A stretch of 64,000 bases of DNA from G963701675 sp963701675 (GTDB lineage Bacteria > Planctomycetota > Planctomycetia > Gemmatales > Gemmataceae). Positions 10,221 through 19,822 of the stretch are shown piece by piece (position 1 is the stretch's first letter; each line of letters opens with the position of its first letter). Made by a program: the position numbers and the translations under genes. Under the pieces are notes generated by a model that saw only the letters and a list, made by a program, of their open reading frames with translations, was not told the DNA's origin and did not search any database. The stretch covers positions 7,564,001 to 7,628,000 of the forward strand of contig OY969623.1 in the NCBI GenBank assembly GCA_963701675.1, read 5' to 3'.

Positions 10221-10302
10221 CGCAATGAACTCGCATCCTGCCGGCAAATCGCTAAACATTTCCTTAAAGTGCACTTGATCCGTCTCGGTGCGCAATGAAC
10301 TC
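10221..10302. repeat. 12-bp direct repeat in a divergent intergenic region
   Basis: CGCAATGAACTC occurs at 10221-10232 and again at 10291-10302, 70 bp apart, in the region between the divergent kinase gene and mtnA. It could be a regulatory repeat or a small duplication; nothing else supports a function. Apart from this I see no gene here. Confidence 0.35.
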
Positions 10303-10435
10303 TCTTCCAGTTGTTAGTTATTCGTTGCAGCAAGGGCGTTCATTTGCGAGAAACTGCGAATCCGAAATAGGGTTCTTAATAATAGACGCATCAGCAGTTC
10401 GAACCTTGCGCGACAAAAAGGACATTTCCTTTCCT

Positions 10436-11491
10436 ATGGAAGATTCCATTCGCACGATCTGTTGGGTTGGTGAAATCCCAGGGCATGTTCGCCTAATTGA
10501 TCAAACTCTCTTGCCGACCCGCATTGAGTATCGGAATTGCCATACCGTCGAAGAAGTTTGGGAGGCGATTCGCTCACTCCGTGTTCGTGGCGCCCCGGCG
10601 ATCGGCATCGCCGCCGCCATGGGATTGGTTGTCGGAGTGCAGGAAACTCGGGACAAGGATCGACGATCATTTATGGATCGATTGGATCAAGTTATTTCCT
10701 ATCTTCGAACCAGCCGACCGACGGCGGTGAACCTGTTCTGGGCGCTGGACCGAATGAAGCGTGTGGCCGGCGAGCAATCGAATGCATCGGCGGCCGAGTT
10801 GGTAGACGCACTGTGGAGGGAGGCGGTCGCGATAGAGGAACAAGATCGTCGAATTTGTCGGATGATTGGCGTCGTTGGCGCCCCCTTGATCAAAGAAGGG
10901 CAAGGTATCTTGACTCACTGCAATGCCGGCGGCTTGGCTACGGCGGAATACGGTACCGCCCTAGCGGTGATGTTCGCGGCTGCCGAGAGTGGCCGGCGTT
11001 TTCGCGTCTTTGCCGACGAGACCCGGCCATTGCTTCAAGGTGCGCGCCTCACTGCGTGGGAACTTCAGCAGCACGGCCTCGATGTGACGCTCATTTGCGA
11101 CAACATGGCCGCTCAAGTGATGAAGGAGCGGCGCGTCGACTTGGTGATTGTCGGCGCGGACCGCATCGCGGCTAACGGCGACACGGCCAATAAGATCGGC
11201 ACGTATGGCGTTGCTCTCCTGGCGCATGCTCATGGTATCCCATTCTACGTCGCGGCGCCGTCGAGCACTTTCGATCTAAGTCTTCCAAACGGTGATGCCA
11301 TTCCGATCGAGCAGCGCGATTCACGGGAGATCACACATGGTTTCGGAAGCCAAACTGCTCCGGACGGGATCAACGTTTACAACCCGGCATTCGACGTTAC
11401 GCCGGCGCGGCTCATAAACGGGATTGTCACCGAAAAAGGTCTGATTCAGCCTGTCACGCCTGAGCGCATTTGCGCGGTCTGCAATTCCTGA
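10436..11491 (+). CDS. mtnA: Methylthioribose-1-phosphate isomerase
   Basis: The enzyme converts 5-methylthioribose 1-phosphate to 5-methylthioribulose 1-phosphate in methionine salvage; it acts in the cytosol. Seen here are the family's RVRGAPAIG motif, the catalytic cysteine in THCNAGGLAT, the aspartate in VGADRIAANGD and the following TANKIGTY stretch. From the ATG at 10436 the protein is 351 residues, the family's usual size; the frame is open to a start at 10295 but the extra 47 residues are not family-like. No other methionine salvage gene lies nearby. The same family includes eIF2B-like and ribose-1,5-bisphosphate isomerases, but the motifs fit MtnA best. Confidence 0.9.
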   Translation: MEDSIRTICWVGEIPGHVRLIDQTLLPTRIEYRNCHTVEEVWEAIRSLRVRGAPAIGIAAAMGLVVGVQETRDKDRRSFMDRLDQVISYLRTSRPTAVNLFWALDRMKRVAGEQSNASAAELVDALWREAVAIEEQDRRICRMIGVVGAPLIKEGQGILTHCNAGGLATAEYGTALAVMFAAAESGRRFRVFADETRPLLQGARLTAWELQQHGLDVTLICDNMAAQVMKERRVDLVIVGADRIAANGDTANKIGTYGVALLAHAHGIPFYVAAPSSTFDLSLPNGDAIPIEQRDSREITHGFGSQTAPDGINVYNPAFDVTPARLINGIVTEKGLIQPVTPERICAVCNS

Positions 11492-11660
11492 AGCGCTTGC
11501 CAAAATACGGACCCTTTCTCAGCGTCGGGAATCGAGTGCGAGAAGATTTCCACCGCTGAGAAACTCGTACGGCCGACCTCCGTCAAATCGCAGTGGATTG
11601 GGCCTCCTGCTATTGGCATCCACTTTGCTAATTGAGGAAGCGGTAATGTCGGCAAACGTG

Positions 11661-11688
11661 TTGACAAGCCGAATCGTGGACCTACAAA
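11661..11688 (+). promoter_or_regulatory. Candidate sigma-70 promoter for the cytochrome operon
   Basis: A perfect TTGACA (11661-11666) lies 16 bp before TACAAA (4 of 6 matches to the -10 consensus), about 60 bp upstream of the Rieske gene. The 256-bp gap between mtnA and the Rieske gene holds no gene that I can recognise. The call rests on sequence match alone. Confidence 0.4.
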
Positions 11689-11747
11689 GTTCCCTAAATC
11701 GATCCAATCTGCACTAACCGAAAACTGCGTTCGGAGCGATTGACCTT

Positions 11748-12350
11748 ATGCCGGACACACCGTCACCCGTACCCGCTTCGGCCCCTGCCGCGGCAGTGGC
11801 AACGCCCGCGGCGCCAGCGAAAGCGCCTGTCCCGCCCAAGCCGTCGGTGGCGAAGCCCGGCGCCAAGGGTAAGGATCGGCGCTTTTTCCTGAGTTGGTTC
11901 GCGATCGGCTGGACCACGATGACTTTGGGTCTGATAGGGATGTTGCTGGGGACCGTGCGATTTCTGTTCCCGAATGTACTGTCCGAGCCGCCGAGCAAGT
12001 TCAAGGTTGGCGATCCGAAGCAATTTGAGGAAGGGAAAGTGGTGGAACGATTCAAGAGCCAGGGAACGTGGATCGTTCGTAACGGCGGAGAGATTTATGC
12101 CCTGAGCACGACTTGCACCCACCTGGGGTGCACGCCCAACTGGCTCGAGCGCGAGGGCAAATTCAAATGTCCATGCCACGGCAGCGGGTTCAAGATCAGC
12201 GGCGTGAACTTCGAAGGCCCCGCGCCGCGGCCGCTCGAACGTTGGGCCATCGGCATCGCGGATGACGGCCAACTCGTGGTCGACAAGAGCCGAAAGTTCC
12301 AGAAGGAACTCGGACAGTGGAACGATCCGGAGTCATTCATCAAGACGTGA
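11748..12350 (+). CDS. Rieske iron-sulfur protein of a quinol:electron-acceptor oxidoreductase
   Basis: A Pro/Ala-rich cytoplasmic N terminus of about 45 residues is followed by one membrane helix (about 47-70) and the Rieske fold. The 2Fe-2S ligands are visible in CTHLGC and CPCHGSGF, with the two cysteines that form the usual disulfide. The protein takes electrons from quinol at the outer quinol site of the cytochrome b complex and passes them to a cytochrome c. It is the first gene of an operon with cytochrome b, a subunit IV-like protein and a multihaem cytochrome, 45 bp upstream of the next gene. The 45-residue Pro/Ala extension before the helix is longer than in many Rieske proteins. 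Confidence 0.93.
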   Translation: MPDTPSPVPASAPAAAVATPAAPAKAPVPPKPSVAKPGAKGKDRRFFLSWFAIGWTTMTLGLIGMLLGTVRFLFPNVLSEPPSKFKVGDPKQFEEGKVVERFKSQGTWIVRNGGEIYALSTTCTHLGCTPNWLEREGKFKCPCHGSGFKISGVNFEGPAPRPLERWAIGIADDGQLVVDKSRKFQKELGQWNDPESFIKT

Positions 12351-12395
12351 TGTCGCTCGTAGTGATACAGACCATTGACCAAGGATAACTGATCA

Positions 12396-13169
12396 ATGTC
12401 AGTCGGTGACTATATCCGCAGCACTCAGATCTGGAAAAGCATCTTCCGCCACCCCGCGCCGCGCGATCGCCGCAATCGCGTGGTCGTGATGCTTACCAAC
12501 GTCTTCTTGCACCTGCACCCGGTCTCCGTGCGAAAGAGCGGCATTGCACTTAGCTACACGTGGTGCATGGGAGGCATCACGTTTTTTCTGTTCCTCGTCG
12601 AAACCGTGACCGGCGTTCTGTTGATGTTCTACTACCGCCCGACCTTGGAACACGCCTACAACGATATCCTTAAGTTGCGCGATGTGGCCACCCTCGGCGT
12701 CCTCCGCGAGATGCATCGCTGGGGCGCTCACGCGATGGTGATCACGATTTGGCTGCACATGTACCGCGTGTTTTTGACCGGGAGTTACAAGCCGCCGCGG
12801 GAGTTCAACTGGGGCGTGGGCGTGATACTGCTGGTGTTGACGTTGCTACTGAGCTTCACGGGCTACCTCCTGCCGTGGGATCAACTTGCCATCTGGGCGA
12901 TCACCGTCGGTAGCAACATGGCGCGCGCGACTCCGCTTCTCGGTTACGAAGGTCCGGGAGCGAAGCTTTTGAGCATCGGCGGTGTTGAGCTAATTCATTC
13001 CGGCGGCGATGCGCGCTTTCTCCTGCTCGGTGCGCGCTTCGTCGGTGAAGACACGCTGCTGCGCTTTTACGTGCTCCATTGCGTGGCGATTCCGCTTGCG
13101 GTGGCGCTGCTCATTGCGGTCCATTTCTGGCGGGTGCGCAAGGACGGCGGCATTAGCGGCGCACTTTAG
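12396..13169 (+). CDS. Cytochrome b, b6-type (N-terminal half), with haem c(i) cysteine
   Basis: At 257 residues with four predicted helices this is the short, split form of cytochrome b. Haem ligands are the histidines of HRWGAH and WLHMYR in helix B (14 residues apart), and those of VLHCVA and AVHFW in helix D (15 apart). The 15-residue spacing is that of cytochrome b6 rather than mitochondrial-type cytochrome b. In WCMGGIT (Cys57) it also keeps the cysteine that in b6 binds the extra haem c(i)/c(n) covalently. The protein oxidises quinol and moves electrons across the membrane. It sits between the Rieske and subunit IV-like genes. Confidence 0.93.
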   Translation: MSVGDYIRSTQIWKSIFRHPAPRDRRNRVVVMLTNVFLHLHPVSVRKSGIALSYTWCMGGITFFLFLVETVTGVLLMFYYRPTLEHAYNDILKLRDVATLGVLREMHRWGAHAMVITIWLHMYRVFLTGSYKPPREFNWGVGVILLVLTLLLSFTGYLLPWDQLAIWAITVGSNMARATPLLGYEGPGAKLLSIGGVELIHSGGDARFLLLGARFVGEDTLLRFYVLHCVAIPLAVALLIAVHFWRVRKDGGISGAL

Positions 13170-13207
13170 CCGCCCCCGGCTTAGCGAAAGGTTTACGAGA
13201 TACGGCT

Positions 13208-14644
13208 ATGCACACGAACTTAACGCCGGCTATCCAGACGGGAATCGGCGTTTACTACTTGCTGGTCGTGCTACTCAACGTCGGCTTCGTGGCGTACTGG
13301 TATTCGAAACGCAACATGGCCCAGGTCATGATCTGGAGCATCGTGGCCGCCATTTTTCTGGTGCATGCCGGTGCGTACTTCATAAACGGGCAACGTTTGT
13401 CTGCGGCCCAGGCCGATCGGCTTGAAGCCGAGAACGAAGTCACCGACTTGGAGGAGCAAAATGCTTCGTCAGCCGATCTGAACACGGCACAAGAAGCCGT
13501 CACCAAGGCGAATCAGGCGGTGCATGATCGAGAACATGCAGCGTGGGTCATCCCGCAGTGGGCGAAAGGATTCGTCGATTGGCTCATGGGTCCGGTGACG
13601 TACTTCGTAATCTCCGTCGCCGGCTTCGTCATCCTGCTCAAGGGTTACCGGTTCTTTACGAAGCCTGCCGTAGCCTGGGCGATTCTTAATATCGGCTTGT
13701 TTGTTTCCGGATGGGCCATCACCGATCCAAACTTCCGCCTCATTATTACGAAGGAAGACAACGTTCCCATCTCCATGTTGATCTTCACCGTCGGCTACTT
13801 TACCTGGCTAGGGCTCCGCCGGGCGGCACTAAACGATGAGCGGCTGGAGCGTGGTGAGCCGGTGTTGGAAAAGACCGAGGACGAAAAAGTCCTGGTGTGG
13901 CCCGACCTTGTCTACACCGAAATGCTCGCGATGATCGTGTTGACCGTCATTTTGGTGGTGTGGAGCGTGTTGCTTAAAGCGCCGTTGGAGCAGCCCGCAA
14001 CGAGTGCGAAGGCGCCGAATCCGTCCAAAGCGCCGTGGTACTTCCTCGGTTTGCAAGAAATGCTCGTTTACTACGACCCCTGGATGGCCGGCGTCGTTTT
14101 GCCGACTTTTATCATCATCGGTTTGATGGCGGTTCCGTACATCGATTTCAATCAAAAAGGAAACGGCTATTTCACCTACGCGCAGCGGAAGTTCGCGGTG
14201 GCGACGTTCCTCCTGGGCTTCGTTGTCTTGTGGGTGACGTTGATTGTGCTGGGAACTTTTCTGCGAGGGCCAAACTGGAACTTCTTTGGTCCATTCCAGT
14301 ACTGGGATCCGCACTTGGTATTGCCGCTCAACAACGTTAATCTGTCCGACTACTTTTGGGTGGGCCTGGTTGGAAAGACGTTTGCCGAGGGGCAGGGAAT
14401 CGGAGGAATTCTCTTGCGCGAAGCGCCGGGGATTATCCTCGTCTTGATCTACTTCCTGGTGCTGCCGCCGCTCCTGGCAAAAACCGTTTTCCGCCCATTC
14501 TTTATCAAGATGGGTTTCACGCGTTACATGACGTTGATGACGCTGGTCCTTTTCATGGCGTGCTTGCCGATCAAGATGGTTTTGCGCTGGACGATTAATC
14601 TGAAGTACATCGTGTATATTCCGGAATATTTCTTGAACATTTGA
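13208..14644 (+). CDS. Cytochrome b C-terminal domain (subunit IV-like) with an unusual N-terminal extension
   Basis: The C-terminal 300 or so residues match the second half of cytochrome b: the outer quinol-site loop appears as NPSKAPWYFLGLQE, followed by several membrane helices. The normal PEWY motif is therefore APWY, lacking the glutamate. The first 200 or so residues are extra: two short membrane helices at the very start, a charged coiled-coil segment of about 50 residues (rich in Glu, Ala, Asn and Lys, about 60-115), and further helices. Overall length is 478 residues against about 160 for plant-type subunit IV. Its place directly after the b6-type gene makes it the partner half of cytochrome b. 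Confidence 0.85.
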   Translation: MHTNLTPAIQTGIGVYYLLVVLLNVGFVAYWYSKRNMAQVMIWSIVAAIFLVHAGAYFINGQRLSAAQADRLEAENEVTDLEEQNASSADLNTAQEAVTKANQAVHDREHAAWVIPQWAKGFVDWLMGPVTYFVISVAGFVILLKGYRFFTKPAVAWAILNIGLFVSGWAITDPNFRLIITKEDNVPISMLIFTVGYFTWLGLRRAALNDERLERGEPVLEKTEDEKVLVWPDLVYTEMLAMIVLTVILVVWSVLLKAPLEQPATSAKAPNPSKAPWYFLGLQEMLVYYDPWMAGVVLPTFIIIGLMAVPYIDFNQKGNGYFTYAQRKFAVATFLLGFVVLWVTLIVLGTFLRGPNWNFFGPFQYWDPHLVLPLNNVNLSDYFWVGLVGKTFAEGQGIGGILLREAPGIILVLIYFLVLPPLLAKTVFRPFFIKMGFTRYMTLMTLVLFMACLPIKMVLRWTINLKYIVYIPEYFLNI

Positions 14645-14676
14645 TGAGCCTGACGCGTTAGCGAGGTTGATTCTTC

Positions 14677-17600
14677 ATGGCCGCTACGGACCAACATTAT
14701 CGCAGCCAACGCATTCTGGACATCGTGTTCGGCGCCACGTGTCTGGTGATGTTGCTTAGCTTGATTTGGATGTTCGCTCAGGATTATTACCGGCCGTTTA
14801 AGGTCGAAGCTCGCGATTTCCGCGACGTGGAAGAGGCGATAGCGCTGCGTGAGTTGATCCAGCAGGTGCCAGGAAAAGAGAAAACTGCTCAAATTGAGCA
14901 AACCGAATCGGAGCTAGCGGCGGCGCGAGACGCGCGCGAAAAGCAACTGGCCGGGCAAAGCAATGAGCGCGACAAACTGGAACTAAGGCGAGTCAAAGCT
15001 GAGGCGTCGTACCAACAGGTAAAGGCAGATTATGACTCCGCGGTGAGCAAGTACAACATTGCGGTTGACGAACGTAACGAGGCGGACGAAGGAACGAGCC
15101 TCCATCGGGCCCTCGCTTCAGAAGCCGAGGCCATGCAGAACATCGTCGTTAATCTGCAAACGGAGCTAAACGAGAAGCAACGTGTGCTCGACGAGCTGGA
15201 ATTGGAGAAGGAGAAACTAAAGCAGGATTTGGCCCAGGTCAACCAACGTGTGGATGATGCCGAACGCAAACTTAAGAACCTGACCGATGAGTTTGATCGT
15301 TTCGCCAAGCTGGCAGAGCAGAAACGCTGGACGGTCTATGACTCCATCCGCGCACTTCCGGTGATTGACGGCTTTGCGTCGCCGCTGAAGATTGACCAAA
15401 TCACGCTTTCCCACTTACCTATCGACTACAACTTTACCTACGCCACCCGGTTCGATCAATGCACGACGTGTCACCTCGGGATTGATCGGCCGGCGTATTC
15501 GCGACAAGCACTAGGCGAGCTGAAGAAGGAGATTTCGGCCGAGGAACGTGAGAAGATCAAGGAAGCCATCGGTCTGGTGAATGATCGACGAGAGAAACTC
15601 GGCAAGGCCTCCGTCGACTTCAGCATCGACGACGATCGGTTGAAGCCCATTTCGGGCAAAGAATTGACGCAAAGCCGCATCAACGAGTATTGCGTTCACC
15701 CGCGTCTTGACCTGTTTGTCGGTGATACGAGTCCGCATCCGAAGATGAAATTCGGCTGCTCGATCTGCCACGGCGGTCAAGGTAGTGCCACCGACTTTGT
15801 TCTAGCATCGCACGCGCCCAATGACGCTACACAGCAGCGGCGATGGCAGCACACCATGAATTGGAAGTCCAATCACTATTGGGATTTCCCGATGCTCCCG
15901 ACTCGCTTTCTGGAGTCCTCTTGTGTGAAGTGCCACCATCAGATGACCGATTTGCTTCCGCATGGCGAATCGGTCGAGGCGCGTGCGGGCAGATCCATCG
16001 ACGCGCCGGGTTCCAAGGTCCTCCGCGGCTATAACCTCGTCAAGGACAACGGTTGCTTTGGCTGCCATGAGATACCAGGGATAAAAGACGGCCGCTGGGT
16101 CGGTCCCGATTTGCGTCTGGAGCCGTCGCCGCCGCTTGACGCGATGACGCCGACGGAACGTGTGAAAGCGACGGCCGACCCCCTCAGTCCACCCGGGACG
16201 TTGCGCAAGGTCGGTCCGAGCCTGAAGCGCATCGCGGAAAAGACCAATGCGGAATGGACGCGCCGCTGGCTTGAATCGCCACGGGATTTTCGGCCCGATA
16301 CGAAAATGCCGCACTTTTATAACCTCAGCAACAACAGCCCGGAATTTCTCCGAAAGTCTCCGTTCGCGGAAGAGCGCGCTCAAGCGGATTTCCCGGCCGC
16401 TGAGATTCACGGCATTGCCTATTACCTTTTCAAGGAAAGTACGGGGTATCTCGCTGGCAACGAAACTGCCCGCAAGGCCAACCTCTTCAGACAGCAAGAG
16501 CTCCAGGAAAAACTGAAAAACCACACCATCAGCGAGAAGGAGAAGCTGGAGCTCGACGAAGTAAATCGTCGGCTTGAGTTGGCTGGTGTTCCAGTTCCAT
16601 TGAAGGATCAACTCAAGAGTGCCGACGGCAAAGTCGTGAAGCTCCCCGATTGGCTCAAAGATGAAAGCGCTCGGAAAGAAAAGATCGAGGGCAAGAAAGA
16701 CGCCTCTGGAGAAATCATTGAAATGGGTGGCCGGCAGCTTTTTACGGAGAAGGGCTGCTTGGCCTGCCATAAGCACGACGGCACGACGAAGGCAGACGCG
16801 ACGACTCCCGCCGTGATCAGCACCGCCGACTTCGGTCCGAATTTAAGCGATCTTGCGGCCAAGATCAAACCCGAAGTCACCGATCCGGAAGCAAGATGGC
16901 GCTGGCTCGTGCAGTGGATTATGAATCCCAATGTTCACTTCCCGCGCACACGAATGCCGATCACGCATTTGACGGAGGACGAAGCCGCACGAATTGCCGC
17001 GTGGCTCATGAGTCAGTCGGCCGGGGAATGGAAGCAACAGGATCCTGCCGCGCCAACCATCGAGGCGCTTCAACATCTCGCGCGGGTCTATCTCGATAAG
17101 GCGATGGGAAATCGGATCGAGGGCGAAGCGGCGATCAAAAACGAAGGACTCACGGAGTCGCAGGAGGCGGCCTTCAAGTTGCGAGGCCCGGATGCTGACG
17201 AACTACGGCTCGCCAAATCCCGGACCGACGAGAGTTGGGAGGACAAGCTCAAGTGGTACGTCGGTCGAAAGGCGATCACCCAGCTCGGCTGCTACGGCTG
17301 TCACGACATTCCTGGTTTTGAATTCGCCAAGCCGGTCGGGACGCCGCTCAACGATTGGGGCAAAAATGACCCGGAGCGCATCGCCTTCGAGGATGCGATC
17401 TCCTGGGTGAAAAACAACTATCGCATCGTGGCTCAACGCGACAATCCGCGTGATCCGAAGAAGCCTTCCTTCGAATGGCGCGAAAAGGACAACAAGAAGC
17501 CGTACGAGCAGTTTTTCTTCGAAGCGCTCGATCACCATCAACGCGACGGTTTTCTCAATCAGAAGCTAGTCGAGCCACGAAGTTACGACTACGACCGTCT

Positions 17601-18996
17601 CCGCGCGTGGGACGAGCGATTGCGCATGCCGCAGTTCCGCTTCTCGCGGTCGGTCGTTAAGCGAGACGCCTCGGTAGAGGACAACGCACAGGCCGACCGC
17701 GACGAAGCCGAGGCACGGGAAGCCGTCATGACGTTCGTCCTCGGCTTGGTTGCTGAGCCCATTCCACAAGCGTACGTATATCGGCCGAGCGGCGACAAGG
17801 AGGCCGTCGTCAAAGGCAAGCACGTGCTGGAGAAATTCAATTGCGCGAGTTGTCACTTCGTCGACGCGGGACGCTATGAGTTCAAGTTGAATGAAATGGC
17901 CCGCGACGTGCTGAATTCGATGGCCTATAGCAAAGACAATTCTAACTACGCCAGCGATCACCGCGAGCCGTTCAAAGAACAGAACGAGTGGACCGGTCAA
18001 CTTTCGCCCGACAAAGACCGGCTCACCATCACAGGCATGCCGGACGTGCGCGATCCGAACACAATTCGTCTCACCGAAGCGGTTCGCTTTCTCAACAACG
18101 CCCATGAAGTGCGCGATGTGCCCGCTGCGAACCACTTCAAGCTCGACGTGGAGGAAATGAAGCTTCAGATTTTGTCCAAGACAGCTCCGAACGGCGGAAC
18201 CTTCACGGATTTGCTCGTTCCGTACTTAGGCTCGCGCTTGCCGCTCTACAAGGATTACGTGAAAGCTCGATCGGCACTTCCGCCACCGCTCCTGCGTGAG
18301 GGCGAAAAAGCGCAGCCGGAATGGCTCTTCCAGTTCTTGAAGAACCCCACCGTCATTCGCCCGGCGGCCGTGCTCCGAATGCCGAAGTTCAACATGAGCG
18401 ACGAAGACGCGATGACTTTAGTAAACTACTTCGCCGCTTCCGACCGTCTAAGTAACCCGGGCGGCGGGTTGGACTACCCGTACCTCCACGTTCCGCAGCG
18501 CAGCGACTCCTTCTGGCGTGAGGAAACGGCGGAGTACGTCGAGAGGCTCAAGAAGGACAAGCTGTTTGACGAACGCAAGAAGGCGATAGAAGAAATCGCT
18601 GGCGCTTCCGTCAACCAGTGGGAACAGGAGGGCGCATATGCCACCGATGCATATCGGCTGCTTTCCAACTACGAAGTTTGCTTAGGCTGTCATAATGTCG
18701 GATCGCTCAAAGCGAAGAATCCCGAACGCGACCAAGGGCCGCCGCTTGATCTTTCTTGGCAACGACTGCGACCGGAATGGACTGCCCGTTGGATCGCCAA
18801 TCCGGATCGTATGATCAGTTATCCCAACCCAATGCCGTCGAACTTTACCAAAGACACCAAGTATCATGAATTCGACGGGACGCAGATCGAACAAATCTTC
18901 GCCGTCCGCGATGTGCTGATGTTCTTTCCTAAAGTAACTGATCTCCCGACCGTGCGCGGCATGAAACCGCCATCACCGATGGGCGACAAGAAATGA
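14677..18996 (+). CDS. Giant octahaem-type c cytochrome with membrane anchor and coiled coil
   Basis: 1,439 residues. A single membrane helix lies at residues about 15-35, then a long heptad-rich coiled coil (about 60-225), then a region with eight CXXCH haem sites: CTTCH (262), CSICH (361), CVKCH (416), CFGCH (460), CLACH (694), CYGCH (872), CASCH (1056) and CLGCH (1335). Several sites are followed by a methionine-containing R-M-P-type segment (for example TRMPITH), as in monohaem cytochrome c domains, so the protein looks like a chain of cytochrome c modules. It would take electrons from the Rieske protein and conduct them along the periplasmic face. It is the fourth gene of the operon and its stop overlaps the next start (ATGA). 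Confidence 0.88.
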   Translation: MAATDQHYRSQRILDIVFGATCLVMLLSLIWMFAQDYYRPFKVEARDFRDVEEAIALRELIQQVPGKEKTAQIEQTESELAAARDAREKQLAGQSNERDKLELRRVKAEASYQQVKADYDSAVSKYNIAVDERNEADEGTSLHRALASEAEAMQNIVVNLQTELNEKQRVLDELELEKEKLKQDLAQVNQRVDDAERKLKNLTDEFDRFAKLAEQKRWTVYDSIRALPVIDGFASPLKIDQITLSHLPIDYNFTYATRFDQCTTCHLGIDRPAYSRQALGELKKEISAEEREKIKEAIGLVNDRREKLGKASVDFSIDDDRLKPISGKELTQSRINEYCVHPRLDLFVGDTSPHPKMKFGCSICHGGQGSATDFVLASHAPNDATQQRRWQHTMNWKSNHYWDFPMLPTRFLESSCVKCHHQMTDLLPHGESVEARAGRSIDAPGSKVLRGYNLVKDNGCFGCHEIPGIKDGRWVGPDLRLEPSPPLDAMTPTERVKATADPLSPPGTLRKVGPSLKRIAEKTNAEWTRRWLESPRDFRPDTKMPHFYNLSNNSPEFLRKSPFAEERAQADFPAAEIHGIAYYLFKESTGYLAGNETARKANLFRQQELQEKLKNHTISEKEKLELDEVNRRLELAGVPVPLKDQLKSADGKVVKLPDWLKDESARKEKIEGKKDASGEIIEMGGRQLFTEKGCLACHKHDGTTKADATTPAVISTADFGPNLSDLAAKIKPEVTDPEARWRWLVQWIMNPNVHFPRTRMPITHLTEDEAARIAAWLMSQSAGEWKQQDPAAPTIEALQHLARVYLDKAMGNRIEGEAAIKNEGLTESQEAAFKLRGPDADELRLAKSRTDESWEDKLKWYVGRKAITQLGCYGCHDIPGFEFAKPVGTPLNDWGKNDPERIAFEDAISWVKNNYRIVAQRDNPRDPKKPSFEWREKDNKKPYEQFFFEALDHHQRDGFLNQKLVEPRSYDYDRLRAWDERLRMPQFRFSRSVVKRDASVEDNAQADRDEAEAREAVMTFVLGLVAEPIPQAYVYRPSGDKEAVVKGKHVLEKFNCASCHFVDAGRYEFKLNEMARDVLNSMAYSKDNSNYASDHREPFKEQNEWTGQLSPDKDRLTITGMPDVRDPNTIRLTEAVRFLNNAHEVRDVPAANHFKLDVEEMKLQILSKTAPNGGTFTDLLVPYLGSRLPLYKDYVKARSALPPPLLREGEKAQPEWLFQFLKNPTVIRPAAVLRMPKFNMSDEDAMTLVNYFAASDRLSNPGGGLDYPYLHVPQRSDSFWREETAEYVERLKKDKLFDERKKAIEEIAGASVNQWEQEGAYATDAYRLLSNYEVCLGCHNVGSLKAKNPERDQGPPLDLSWQRLRPEWTARWIANPDRMISYPNPMPSNFTKDTKYHEFDGTQIEQIFAVRDVLMFFPKVTDLPTVRGMKPPSPMGDKK

Positions 18997-19769
18997 TGCA
19001 AATGGGTTTTGCATACTTCGCGCACTTCGCTTCTCTGTTGTGCGTCTTGTTCGTGATTGGGCCGGCGCAGGCCGATGGTTGGGGCACGATCAAGGGTCAC
19101 ATCGTTTGGCCTGGGGACGCGCCGCCGCCAAAGGCAGTTGAAGCGGTCAAAACTCATCAAGACAAACAGGCGTGCGAGGCGAACGGCGCTGTCGTCAGCG
19201 AAGAGTTGGTTGTGAACAAAGCCAACAAGGGAATGCGTTGGGTGTTTATTTGGCTAGTTCCTGAAGAAGGGAAGAAACTTCAGATTCACCCGGGTCTGGC
19301 ACAACTCGCGCCCAACGAGGTCGTTATCGACCAGCCGTGCTGTCAATTTGAGCCGAGGGCGGTTGGAGTTCGGGAAGGCCAAACGCTCGTGGTTAAGAAC
19401 AGCGCGCCCGTAGCCCATAATGTGAATTGGGGCGGAGGACCTAAAAATTCGGGCAGCAATCTGATAATTCCGGCAAAGGGCGAGCCGATTCGCATCAAGG
19501 ATTTGGTGCCCGACAAGTATCCCGTCAAGATTGCTTGCAACATCCACCCGTGGATGCACGGATGGGTGCGAGTTTTCGACCATCCATACTTCGCTGTCAC
19601 GGACGCTGACGGCAAATTCGAGATCAGGAATGCGCCGGCCGGAAAACACCAACTGATGATCTGGCATGAATCTGGGTTCTTAGGAGGCGCCGCAGGCCGT
19701 AATGGGCGGCCCGTCCAAATAGACAAAGATGTTGTCACCGATCTTGGCAAAATCGAGTGGAAGAAGTGA
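18993..19769 (+). CDS. Secreted cupredoxin-like protein (methylamine utilisation-type)
   Basis: It starts with a signal peptide (LLCVLFVIGPAQA, cleavage after about residue 27). The body holds a cupredoxin-like beta fold with possible type 1 copper ligands: a histidine in VAHNVNW and the C-x2-H-x2-M set in CNIHPWM. A carboxypeptidase-regulatory-like strand region (DADGKFEIRNAPAGKH) follows. The start codon overlaps the stop of the multihaem cytochrome gene by 4 bases, so translation is probably coupled. The likely role is a small periplasmic copper electron carrier for the same chain; copper binding is inferred from the motif. The next gene is a paralogue. Confidence 0.8.
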   Translation: MMQMGFAYFAHFASLLCVLFVIGPAQADGWGTIKGHIVWPGDAPPPKAVEAVKTHQDKQACEANGAVVSEELVVNKANKGMRWVFIWLVPEEGKKLQIHPGLAQLAPNEVVIDQPCCQFEPRAVGVREGQTLVVKNSAPVAHNVNWGGGPKNSGSNLIIPAKGEPIRIKDLVPDKYPVKIACNIHPWMHGWVRVFDHPYFAVTDADGKFEIRNAPAGKHQLMIWHESGFLGGAAGRNGRPVQIDKDVVTDLGKIEWKK

Positions 19770-19822
19770 TTTCACTCCGGCTAGCCAGCCGGTATTCTTG
19801 TTTGTTTTCCTGGGAGGTTTGT

